From Gammaproteobacteria bacterium (GTDB lineage: Bacteria > Pseudomonadota > Gammaproteobacteria > Steroidobacterales > Steroidobacteraceae): a stretch of 7,717 bases of DNA. The position numbers were made by a program, and so were the translations under genes. The notes under the pieces are model-generated. The model had not been told where the DNA came from. It did no database searches and saw only the letters and a list, made by a program, of their open reading frames with translations. This document shows, one piece after another, positions 1-5,691 of this stretch. Within the stretch, counting starts at the first letter, position 1. Every line of letters starts with the position of its first letter. The DNA lies in NCBI GenBank assembly GCA_030040235.1, contig JASHUC010000027.1, positions 1 to 7,717 of the forward strand. Direction: 5' to 3'.

Positions 1-389
1 ATCGTGAGCGGGCCTCGCGTGGTATCCCCGCCGACGAGCGCCACGCGGAACTCGCGCGCGAGTGCGGCAAACCCGCAGGCGAACTCCTCGAGCCAGCGCT
101 CCTCGGCCCTGGGTAGAGTCAGTGCGAGGAGCGCCCACGCTGGCTCGGCTCCCATTGCGGCCACATCGCTCAGATTCACGGCGAGCGCGCGATGACCGAC
201 CGAAGCGGCGGGCGCGCCCGGCGCGAAATGCACACCCTCGACCAGGCTGTCCACCGCGGCCACGAGCTGGCGGTCCGCCGCACACTCGAGGAGGGCCGCA
301 TCGTCCCCGACGCCGAGCCGCACATCCGAGCGGCGCACGCCGAGGTCCCTGAAGTACCGGTCGATGAGCTCGAATTCGTTGAGAGGCAT
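1..389 (-). CDS. thiL: Thiamine-monophosphate kinase ThiL, N-terminal part (cut by window edge)
   Basis: ThiL phosphorylates thiamine monophosphate with ATP to give the coenzyme thiamine diphosphate, in the cytoplasm. The 129 codons visible, of about 325 in E. coli ThiL, align well with that protein. They show an N-terminal EFELIDRYF segment, the metal/nucleotide loop GVGDDAALL (26-34), DSLVEGVHF (47-55), AVNLSDVAAMGA (70-81) and GGDTTRGPL (120-128). Asp29, Asp30, Asp75 and Asp122 are the expected acidic metal ligands of this PurM-like fold. The ATG at 389 is the first start codon after the nusB stop, which lies in the same frame 30 bp upstream. An AGGA sits almost against the ATG, so initiation probably depends on ribosomes arriving from nusB. 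The nusB-thiL pairing is common in proteobacteria. The 3' end lies beyond the left edge, so nothing can be said about the C-terminal domain. Confidence 0.95.
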   Translation of the reverse strand, partial: MPLNEFELIDRYFRDLGVRRSDVRLGVGDDAALLECAADRQLVAAVDSLVEGVHFAPGAPAASVGHRALAVNLSDVAAMGAEPAWALLALTLPRAEERWLEEFACGFAALAREFRVALVGGDTTRGPLT

Positions 390-419
390 ATCCTGCTCGA
401 TCGCTCGATCCGAGCGGGC

Positions 420-863
420 TCAATGCTCGTGCTCGCGCAGCTCCCGGGCGGCGCGATCGAGCACGGCGTTCACGAATCGGTGACCGTCCGTCGCGCCGAA
501 GCGCTTCGCGAGACTCACGGCCTCGTTGATGACGACCCGGTAGGGCACTTCCGGGCGGTCCGCAAGCTCGTGGGCGCCGATGAGCAGCACGGCGTGCTCG
601 ATGGGATCGAGCTGCTCGAGCGGGCGGTCGGTCCAGGCGGCGAGCCGCGCGTCGAGCTCGGCGTGGGAATCGCAAACGCTTCGCACGAGCTCGCGGAAGT
701 ACTCGCGATCGGCGCGGCTCATGTCCTCGGCGCCGGCGAACTCCTCGATGACATCCTGCCAGGGTCCGCGGTTGAGCTGCCAGCGATACAGCGCCTGCAA
801 GGCGAGCTTGCGCGCCACCGAGCGCGCACTCGAAGCATAGGGGTTCGAAGCGTTGCGTTGCAT
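420..863 (-). CDS. nusB: Transcription antitermination factor NusB
   Basis: NusB binds the boxA RNA of rRNA leaders together with NusE (ribosomal protein S10) and takes part in the antitermination complex on RNA polymerase. The protein is 147 residues, against 139 in E. coli, and all-helical in character. Recognisable blocks are SARSVARKLALQALYRWQL (12-30), with the basic helix and the ALY..WQ signature, YFRELVRSV (55-63), QLDPIEHAVLLIGAHEL (84-100), the conserved PYRVVINEAVSLAKRFG (107-123) and HRFVNAVLDRAA (128-139). The N-terminus is about five residues longer than in E. coli. The ATG at 863 lies 36 bp after the ribH stop, and I see no convincing Shine-Dalgarno sequence in that gap. It sits between ribH and thiL, the usual place for nusB, and is presumably co-transcribed with ribBX and ribH. 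Confidence 0.96.
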   Translation of the reverse strand: MQRNASNPYASSARSVARKLALQALYRWQLNRGPWQDVIEEFAGAEDMSRADREYFRELVRSVCDSHAELDARLAAWTDRPLEQLDPIEHAVLLIGAHELADRPEVPYRVVINEAVSLAKRFGATDGHRFVNAVLDRAARELREHEH

Positions 864-899
864 GGATGATCGCCGCAGTGCCGGCCCAAGCGCCGCGCC

Positions 900-1373
900 C
901 TACTCGAGCTGCGCCAGAAGTCCGGCCATCTCGAGCGCCGTGTGCATCGCCTCGGCGCCCTTGTTGGCGCCTCGGGTGGCCGCGCGCTCGAGCGCCTGCT
1001 CGGCGGTGTTGACGGTCAACACGCCGAAGGCAATCGGTACGCCGGTCTCGAGGCTCGCGAGCTGCAGTCCCCGTGCGCACTCGCCCGCGACGTATTCAAA
1101 GTGCGGCGTATCACCGCGGATGACGCATCCGAGCGCAACGAGCGCATCGTAGCGGTGACTCGCACCGAGCTTGCGCGCCGCGACCGGCAGCTCGAAGGCG
1201 CCCGGCACGCGGGCGACGAGCAGATCCGCCGGAGCCCCCCCGCGTTCGCGCCACGCCTCGATCGCGCCCTCGAGCAGGCTCGTGACGATGAAGTCGTTGA
1301 AGCGCGCCGCGACGATCGCGACCCGGCGCCCCTTCGCGGTCACGTCGCCTTCGATCACGCGGACTTCGCTCAA
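900..1373 (-). CDS. ribH: 6,7-dimethyl-8-ribityllumazine synthase (riboflavin synthase beta chain)
   Basis: RibH condenses 5-amino-6-ribitylaminouracil with 3,4-dihydroxy-2-butanone 4-phosphate to give the lumazine precursor of riboflavin. The family forms pentamers or 60-subunit shells. The 157 residues match E. coli RibH (156) end to end. Visible motifs are AARFNDFI (22-29), with the substrate-stacking Phe25, VPGAFELP (56-63), GCVIRGDTPHFEYVA (82-96), with His91 in the position of the catalytic histidine, PIAFGVLT (113-120) and NKGAEA (137-142). I chose the TTG at 1373 because it has an AAGGA nine bases upstream, it overlaps the ribBX stop as TTGA, and it gives the normal family length. The alternative GTG at 1358 would cost five residues and is less well placed. 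The overlap implies translational coupling to ribBX. Confidence 0.95.
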   Translation of the reverse strand: MSEVRVIEGDVTAKGRRVAIVAARFNDFIVTSLLEGAIEAWRERGGAPADLLVARVPGAFELPVAARKLGASHRYDALVALGCVIRGDTPHFEYVAGECARGLQLASLETGVPIAFGVLTVNTAEQALERAATRGANKGAEAMHTALEMAGLLAQLE

Positions 1374-2557
1374 TCCTCGGAATCCTTGTCGACGTAGCCC
1401 TCGATCTCGAGATCGAAGGCCGAGATGCCGTGCAGCTGCTTCGGAGCCGACAGCACGCGCATACGTCGCACGCCGAGATCCTTGAGGATCTGCGCGCCGA
1501 CGCCGTAGGTTCTGAGCACGGGCCGGCGGATGAGGTGCGCCGGATCGGCCGCGGCCGGCACGGTGGCCGGGGCGCTCGGGGACGCTCGCAGGGCTTCGAG
1601 CAGATCGTTCGGCGCATGCTCCTCGCGCAGCACCACGACCACGCCGCTCGGTGCGTGCGCGATGCGCTCGAGCGCCGCCCGCAAGGTCCATGCGCGCGGA
1701 TCGGCCCGCACGCCGAGCACGTCGCGCAGAGTATCCGCAACGTGCACTCGCACCAGGGGCGACTCCGTTGCATCGAGCTGGCCGCGCACCATCGCAACGT
1801 GCGTGAGTCCTTCCACTCGATCGCGGTAGACACACAGACGAAACTCCCCGAGCTCCGTCCGCACGAGCTGATCGGCGACGCGCTCCACCGAGCGCTCGGT
1901 TCGCAGCCGATGGCGGATGAGGTCGGCGATCGTGCCGACTCTGAGCCGGTGCTGGCGCGCGAAGGCCTCGATCTGCGGCCGCCGCGCCATGGTGCCGTCG
2001 TCGTTCATGAGCTCGCAGAGCACGCCGGCGGGCCTCAAGCCCGCGAGCGCGCACAGATCCACCGCCGCCTCGGTGTGTCCGGCCCGGATGAGCACGCCGC
2101 CCCGGCGAGGCCGCAGGGGGAAGATGTGGCCCGGCCGAGCGAAATCACCCGGCAACGAGCGCGGGTCTGCGAGCGCGCGGATCGTCGCGGCGCGGTCGGC
2201 GGATGAGACGCCGGTCGTGGTGCCGTGGCGGTAATCCACCGAGACGGTGAAAGCGGTGCGATGGCTCTCGCTGTTCGACGGGACCATCTGCGGCAATTCG
2301 AGCCGCGCGAGGCGCTCCTCCTCCATCGGCACACAGATGATCCCGCTCGTGTACCGGATCATGAATGCGACCGACTCGGGCGTTGCGTGCTCGGCGGCCA
2401 TGATCAGGTCGCCCTCGTTCTCGCGATCTTCATCGTCGAGAATGACGACCATGCGTCCGGCGGCGAGCTCGGCGAGGATCTCCTCAATGCTGCTCACGCC
2501 GGCCGTCCCTGACTCGTCGGCTCCCGCACGCGGCGGCAGCGAGATGACCTTGGACAT
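1370..2557 (-). CDS. ribB: 3,4-dihydroxy-2-butanone-4-phosphate synthase fused to a degenerate GTP cyclohydrolase II domain (RibBX-type RibBA)
   Basis: The N-terminal half converts ribulose 5-phosphate to 3,4-dihydroxy-2-butanone 4-phosphate plus formate, giving the four-carbon unit of riboflavin. The protein is 395 residues. The RibB domain (about 22-215) is complete: acidic loop DDEDRENEGDLI (41-52), HGTTTGVS (111-118), FARPGHIFPL (139-148), RAGHTEAAVDL (158-168) and CELMNDDG (181-188), including His161 and Glu182. The C-terminal half (about 225-385) keeps the RibA outline, with RVH (270-272) and YGVGAQILKDLGV (351-363). It lacks the three zinc cysteines expected just after RVH and the EGRxIGL loop, replaced by REEHAPNDLL (311-320). 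Its only cysteine is Cys242. It should therefore not have GTP cyclohydrolase II activity, as in the RibBX variants known from Proteobacteria. Automatic annotation will probably call it bifunctional RibBA. AGGA lies ten bases before the ATG at 2557. Confidence 0.95.
   Translation of the reverse strand: MSKVISLPPRAGADESGTAGVSSIEEILAELAAGRMVVILDDEDRENEGDLIMAAEHATPESVAFMIRYTSGIICVPMEEERLARLELPQMVPSNSESHRTAFTVSVDYRHGTTTGVSSADRAATIRALADPRSLPGDFARPGHIFPLRPRRGGVLIRAGHTEAAVDLCALAGLRPAGVLCELMNDDGTMARRPQIEAFARQHRLRVGTIADLIRHRLRTERSVERVADQLVRTELGEFRLCVYRDRVEGLTHVAMVRGQLDATESPLVRVHVADTLRDVLGVRADPRAWTLRAALERIAHAPSGVVVVLREEHAPNDLLEALRASPSAPATVPAAADPAHLIRRPVLRTYGVGAQILKDLGVRRMRVLSAPKQLHGISAFDLEIEGYVDKDSED
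1383..1387 (-). promoter_or_regulatory. Shine-Dalgarno sequence for the TTG start of ribH
   Basis: On the minus strand the sequence reads AAGGA followed by nine bases and then TTG at 1373. A second purine run, GAGGA, abuts the TTG and is 15 bases from the alternative GTG at 1358, too far to serve it well. The motif lies inside the last codons of ribBX and is the main argument for choosing TTG as the ribH start. Confidence 0.55.
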
Positions 2558-2601
2558 GGTTCAATGGTCCTGAAAGCGCTGGGTGAGCGCTATGGAGCTT
2601 T

Positions 2602-2630
2602 ATGGTACTCGCACAGCCACGGACTGTCGT
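2602..2630 (-). promoter_or_regulatory. Possible sigma-70 promoter for ribBX-ribH-nusB-thiL
   Basis: On the minus strand ACGACA (2630-2625, four of six to TTGACA) is followed by a 17-bp spacer and TACCAT (2607-2602, four of six to TATAAT). Transcription would begin near 2595, giving a leader of roughly 38 bases before the ribBX ATG at 2557. The position, directly after a hairpin that follows the lipoprotein gene, fits a new transcription unit. Both boxes are weak matches. I see no FMN riboswitch (RFN element) in the leader. Confidence 0.35.
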
Positions 2631-2639
2631 GAACTCACG
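2628..2639. promoter_or_regulatory. 12-bp palindrome CGTGA-AC-TCACG overlapping the possible ribBX -35 box
   Basis: The two five-base arms CGTGA and TCACG are perfect inverted copies around a two-base centre. The palindrome ends inside the proposed -35 box (2625-2630), the geometry of a repressor or activator site. No regulator is identifiable from the sequence, and a palindrome of this size can occur by chance. Confidence 0.3.
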
Positions 2640-2662
2640 GTAACTGCCCCGAACCGCGTTGC

Positions 2663-2685
2663 GCCGGCAGCAGACCGCTGCCGGC
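2663..2685 (-). terminator. Perfect 9-bp GC-rich hairpin after the lipoprotein gene, possible terminator
   Basis: The arms GCCGGCAGC and GCTGCCGGC pair without mismatch around a five-base loop. The hairpin begins 11 bases after the lipoprotein stop codon (2696-2698). There is no T-run on the downstream side in the minus-strand direction (it continues GCAACGCGG), so it is not a classical intrinsic terminator. It may act weakly, protect the 3' end of the message, or attenuate read-through into ribBX. Confidence 0.45.
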
Positions 2686-2695
2686 CTTCACTCCG

Positions 2696-3124
2696 TCATG
2701 GTGAGGTACCGGCGCTCGTGACTGCTTGGGCGATCGCTTGCCGGCGCGCCTCGCCCGTCTTCTTCGCCGCCTCTGCGAGCGCTGCTTTGACGTTGGTCAT
2801 GCGATCTTCGCCTTGTTGCTCGGTGAGCGCACCGGAGAGCACCTGGGCTCCGACCCGGTCGTATGCCGTGAACAATGCCTCGAAGACATCGGCATTTTGC
2901 GCCCGCTGCCACATGGGCTGGTGATCATCGAGCTGCTCGCGGTCACAGGTGCCCACCTTCGTGACCGGGAGTCCCTTGCAATAAGCGTCGAAATCAGCCT
3001 GGGCCGTGTCGGCCGGGATGTTCGCGCAGCCGGCAATCGCCAGCGACGCGAAAAAGAGCGCACTCCGCGTGAGCAGATGCCGGCAACCGGGCCTCGCTGT
3101 CCTAGGCGCTTTTCTGGCGATCAT
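2696..3124 (-). CDS. Small predicted lipoprotein of unknown function
   Basis: I do not recognise the family. The 142-residue product starts with a basic n-region (MIARKAPRTARPGCRH), then a hydrophobic stretch (SALFFASLAIAGC, 21-33) ending in a lipobox IAGC with lipidation at Cys33. Residue +2 is Ala, not Asp, which in enterobacterial rules predicts sorting to the outer membrane. The mature part of about 110 residues has Cys49 and Cys60, a possible disulfide pair in the periplasm. From about residue 64 it is charged and likely alpha-helical, rich in Ala, Glu, Gln and Lys. The frame is open upstream to 3232, but the ATG at 3124 is preferred. It follows an extended -10 box (3183-3191), gives a proper signal peptide, and has a GGGGA seven bases upstream. 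The first codons (AGA, AAA, AGG, ACA) are unlike those of the neighbouring genes. It lies between ribE and ribBX, with 149 bp and 138 bp of flanking spacer, so it is probably an independent unit and not a riboflavin enzyme. Confidence 0.75.
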   Translation of the reverse strand: MIARKAPRTARPGCRHLLTRSALFFASLAIAGCANIPADTAQADFDAYCKGLPVTKVGTCDREQLDDHQPMWQRAQNADVFEALFTAYDRVGAQVLSGALTEQQGEDRMTNVKAALAEAAKKTGEARRQAIAQAVTSAGTSP

Positions 3125-3182
3125 GGTCTCATCCCCAGCCTCGTTCATTGGGCGTCCCCACAGTGCTCGCGCGGTGGGCAGC

Positions 3183-3191
3183 ATTATCGCA
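3183..3191 (-). promoter_or_regulatory. Extended -10 promoter element (TGC-GATAAT) for the lipoprotein gene
   Basis: On the minus strand TGC at 3191-3189 is followed directly by GATAAT at 3188-3183. This matches the extended -10 consensus TGnTATAAT at all but one position, so a good -35 box is not required, and none is seen. Transcription would start near 3176, about 52 bases before the ATG at 3124. Confidence 0.45.
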
Positions 3192-3273
3192 TTGCGAACG
3201 GCGGTCGTGGGTCCGGGCAAAGGGGCGCTCATCCGTGTCCACGTTTCACGAACGCTTCAAGCGCGCAGCCATG

Positions 3274-3870
3274 TCATCCGCAACCCTCGAGAAGCCGTTC
3301 GACGTAACGCGCGATGGGGTCCACTTCCATATTGACCCGCATGCCCGCACGCAGCCTGCCCAAGGTCGTGACGGCGAGCGTGTGCGGGATGAGATTGATC
3401 CCGAAGCGCGCCTCATCGACATCGTTGACCGTGAGACTCACGCCATCGATCGCGACCGAGCCCTTGCGCGCGAGATAGCGCGAGAGGGACGGCGGAGCCT
3501 CGATCAGAAGCCGCAGCGAGCGCGCATCGCTCGAGGTTTCCAGCACTCGCCCGATACCATCGACGTGACCGGATACGAGATGTCCTCCGAGCGGATCGCC
3601 GGCCCGCAGGGAGGGCTCGAGGTTGACGGACGTTCCAGGCTCGAGCTCTGCGAGTGTGGTGAGCGCGAGGGTCTCGCGAGAGAGATCCGCCTGGAAGCTC
3701 TTCTCCCGGATGCCGAGCACGGTCAGGCAGCACCCTTGTACGCAGACACTGTCTCCGGTTGCGACTCGAGTGAGATCGAGCCGGTCGACGGCGACGCTGA
3801 GCCGCGTGTCTCCGCCGCGATGCTCGAGCACGAGCACGTTGCCCACGTCCTGAACGATACCGGTGAACAT
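3274..3870 (-). CDS. ribE: Riboflavin synthase alpha chain
   Basis: The enzyme dismutates two molecules of 6,7-dimethyl-8-ribityllumazine into riboflavin and the pyrimidine that RibH reuses. The 198 residues form the usual two tandem lumazine-binding barrels. The first (1-95) has the diagnostic start MFTGIVQ, GDSVCVQGCCLTV (39-51), with the active-site Cys48, and LSRETL (63-68). The second (96-190) has GGHLVSGHVDG (95-105), GSVAIDGVSLTV (137-148), NLIPHTLAVTTLG (159-171) and VNMEVDPIARYVER (179-192). It is slightly shorter at the C-terminus than E. coli RibC/RibE (213 residues). The ATG at 3870 gives the invariant MFTGI N-terminus and has a GAGGGAG Shine-Dalgarno sequence about eleven bases upstream, although the frame runs open further upstream. 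It lies 28 bp after ribD, with a hairpin across the junction. Confidence 0.96.
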   Translation of the reverse strand: MFTGIVQDVGNVLVLEHRGGDTRLSVAVDRLDLTRVATGDSVCVQGCCLTVLGIREKSFQADLSRETLALTTLAELEPGTSVNLEPSLRAGDPLGGHLVSGHVDGIGRVLETSSDARSLRLLIEAPPSLSRYLARKGSVAIDGVSLTVNDVDEARFGINLIPHTLAVTTLGRLRAGMRVNMEVDPIARYVERLLEGCG

Positions 3871-3885
3871 CTCGGGTGAATCTCC

Positions 3886-3904
3886 CTCTAGAGCGCCTCT
3901 AGAG
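3886..3904 (-). promoter_or_regulatory. CTCTAGAG hairpin across the ribD stop and ribE ribosome-binding site
   Basis: Two copies of the self-palindromic octamer CTCTAGAG lie three bases apart (3886-3893 and 3897-3904). They can pair as a perfect 8-bp stem with a CGC/GCG loop. The ribD stop codon TAG (3901-3899) is inside the upstream arm of the transcript. The downstream arm runs directly into GGAG, so the ribE Shine-Dalgarno sequence partly overlaps it. Ribosomes finishing ribD would melt the stem, which suggests translational coupling of ribE to ribD. The pairing is visible in the sequence; the function is inferred. Confidence 0.45.
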
Positions 3905-5047
3905 CCGGTACCGCAGCCGCAGATCCGCGCCAATCTGCCGGCTCTCGATGAGCTCGAACCGCGATGCCTCCTCGAGCCGCTCGAGCTGCGGCAGCTCGAC
4001 GAGCGGTCTCGACTGCGGCCCGAGCAGCACGGGCGCGACGTAGACGAGGAGCTCGTCGGCGAGGCGCGAGCGAAGCAGCGCTCCGGCGAGCGTCGCTCCC
4101 GCCTCGACGTGCACCTCGTTCACCTGCGCCTGCGCAAGGCGCGTGAGCACGCGCGGCAGGTCCAGGCGCGCTGCGGCCTTTGCGGGATCAGCGTGCGCCG
4201 GCGGGCCGGCGCGCGGAGCCGAGCCCTCATCCAAGCGCTCGATGCGCGCGCCGCGCGCCTCGAGCGCGGCGCGACGCCCCGCATCGTCCGAGGCGGTGAA
4301 GATCCACACCTCCCCGGCGCCGTCGAAGAGGCGCGCCCCTGCCGGGGTCCGCAACCCCGAGTCGAGCACCACGCGCAGCGGCTGGCGCGCTCCCGGGGCC
4401 TCGAGTCGCACGTCGAGCCGAGGATCATCGGCGAGCACGGTGCCGACCCCGGTGAGCAGGGCGGAGCTGCGCGCGCGGAAGGACTGCACGTCCGAGCGCG
4501 CGGCCTCGCCGGTGATCCACTGGCTCGCGCCATTGGCGAGCGCAGTGCGTCCATCGAGGCTCATGGCGAGCTTCACCCGGACCCAGGGCCGGCCTTCCGT
4601 CATGCGTTTGATGAAGCCGGCGTTGAGCTCTGCCGCCTCGCCCTGCAGCAGTCCGCTCTCGACCTCGAGCCCGGCCGCTCGCAGCCGCGCAGCGCCCCGG
4701 CCCCGCACGCTCGGGTATGGGTCCTCGAGCGCAAAGACGACGCGCCCGACGCGCGCCTCGATCAGTGCATCGGCGCAGGGCGGCGTGCGGCCGAAGTGAC
4801 TGCAGGGCTCGAGGGTAACGTACGCCGTGGCGCCGGCCGCCTGCTCGCCCGCAGCACGCAACGCCATGATCTCCGCATGTGGCCCGCCGGGCCATTCGTG
4901 CCAGCCCTCCCCGACCGTACGGTCGCCCCGGACGATCACGCACCCGACGCGCGGATTGGGGTGGGTGGTGTTCAACCCGCGCGCAGCGAGCTCGAGCGCG
5001 CGGCTCATCGCGCGCACATCGCGTTCGCTGAAACTACCGGCGGTCAT
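3899..5047 (-). CDS. ribD: Bifunctional diaminohydroxyphosphoribosylaminopyrimidine deaminase / 5-amino-6-(5-phosphoribosylamino)uracil reductase
   Basis: RibD carries out the second and third steps of the pyrimidine branch of riboflavin synthesis: deamination, then NADPH-dependent reduction of the ribosyl side chain. The 382 residues hold both domains. The deaminase (about 8-150) has THPNPRVGCVIV (28-39), the zinc/catalytic HAE (57-59) and PCSHFGRTPPC (81-91), with zinc ligands His57, Cys82 and Cys91. The reductase (about 153-382) has VRVKLAMSLDGRTA (156-169), GASQWITG (173-180), LLTGVGTVLADDPRL (197-211), HVEAGATLAGALL (313-325) and VYVAPVLLG (335-343). A Pro/Ala-rich insert (about 276-293) has no clear counterpart in E. 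coli RibD (367 residues). I chose the ATG at 5047, which has GGGA six bases upstream. An in-frame ATG at 5077 would add ten residues but has no Shine-Dalgarno sequence. It follows nrdR and precedes ribE. Confidence 0.96.
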   Translation of the reverse strand: MTAGSFSERDVRAMSRALELAARGLNTTHPNPRVGCVIVRGDRTVGEGWHEWPGGPHAEIMALRAAGEQAAGATAYVTLEPCSHFGRTPPCADALIEARVGRVVFALEDPYPSVRGRGAARLRAAGLEVESGLLQGEAAELNAGFIKRMTEGRPWVRVKLAMSLDGRTALANGASQWITGEAARSDVQSFRARSSALLTGVGTVLADDPRLDVRLEAPGARQPLRVVLDSGLRTPAGARLFDGAGEVWIFTASDDAGRRAALEARGARIERLDEGSAPRAGPPAHADPAKAAARLDLPRVLTRLAQAQVNEVHVEAGATLAGALLRSRLADELLVYVAPVLLGPQSRPLVELPQLERLEEASRFELIESRQIGADLRLRYRL

Positions 5048-5093
5048 GGGCGGTCCCGAAAGTATCTTGGCACGCATGCGGGAGTTTGCGTGA

Positions 5094-5630
5094 TCACTTC
5101 TTGCGCTCCGACGAGTCCGCAGGCAGCAGCGGCAGCTGATCCTTGTCCTTGCTCGGCTCGCGCGGCTCGCGCCGCCGCCCAGGGTGGCGCATTCGCTCGA
5201 TCTCCTCGCGAAAGGCATCGAGATCCTGGAAGCTGCGGTACACGGAGGCGAAGCGCACGTAGGCGACCTCATCGAGCTGGCGCAGCTCGCCCATCACGAG
5301 CTCGCCGATCGCGCGGGAGGAGACCTCGCGCTCGCCGAGGCCGCGCAGCTTGTGAGCGATGCGGCTCACCGCCTCATCGAGCGCCTCGCGGCTCACGGGA
5401 CGCTTCTCGAGCGCCTTTCCCATGCCGGCCCTGAGCTTCACCTCGTCGAACGGCTCGCGGGTGCGATCGCTCTTCACGACCAGCGGCATCACGAGTTCCG
5501 CCGTCTCGAAGGTCGTGAATCGCTCGCTGCATCCCAGGCATTCGCGCCGGCGGCGGATCTGCCGGCCCTCGCCCGCGAGACGCGAGTCGATGACCTTGGT
5601 CTCGACGTGGCCGCAGAAGGGGCAGTGCAT
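5094..5630 (-). CDS. nrdR: Transcriptional repressor NrdR (ribonucleotide reductase regulator)
   Basis: NrdR represses ribonucleotide reductase genes by binding NrdR boxes in a dATP/ATP-dependent way. The 178-residue protein starts with the family's zinc ribbon, MHCPFCG with Cys3 and Cys6 and CLGC with Cys31 and Cys34. These flank [16 protein letters not shown], the basic DNA-binding part, and FTTFETAEL (38-46) follows. The ATP-cone domain (about 49-139) includes [16 protein letters not shown] (51-66), the nucleotide-binding start, and ends in [16 protein letters not shown] (122-137). The charged C-terminal tail of about 35 residues makes it longer than E. coli NrdR (149). GAGGAG lies four bases before the ATG at 5630. 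It sits between glyA and ribD, the usual proteobacterial location. I see no NrdR box in this window, so its targets lie elsewhere. Confidence 0.97.
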   Translation of the reverse strand: MHCPFCGHVETKVIDSRLAGEGRQIRRRRECLGCSERFTTFETAELVMPLVVKSDRTREPFDEVKLRAGMGKALEKRPVSREALDEAVSRIAHKLRGLGEREVSSRAIGELVMGELRQLDEVAYVRFASVYRSFQDLDAFREEIERMRHPGRRREPREPSKDKDQLPLLPADSSERKK

Positions 5631-5691
5631 GCGGCTCCTCGGCGGCGCGCCTCACGCTGCGCCGCTCAGATGCACGGCCGTTCCCGCGGGC

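Noticed and set aside
192..869. A 225-codon open frame on the plus strand opposite thiL and nusB
   Set aside because: It is the antisense shadow of two clearly conserved genes. The apparent protein has no family features of its own.
900..2054. Extension of the ribH frame upstream to 2054
   Set aside because: The added part is an Arg/Ala-rich shadow of ribBX. The conserved RibH sequence begins at about 1373 with a ribosome-binding site.
3125..3232. Upstream extension of the lipoprotein reading frame to 3232
   Set aside because: It would put the start upstream of the extended -10 promoter element and place 36 extra residues before the signal peptide, which should be at the N-terminus.
3253..3263. 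Palindrome CGCTTCAAGCG just after ribE as a terminator
   Set aside because: The arms are only five bases with a one-base centre, which cannot form a stable hairpin, and there is no T-run.
3863..5434. A 523-codon open frame on the plus strand opposite ribD and nrdR
   Set aside because: Its translation is low-complexity Arg/Ala/Gly/Leu-rich with no recognisable motif. It lies fully antisense to two unmistakable genes in GC-rich DNA, where such antisense frames are expected.
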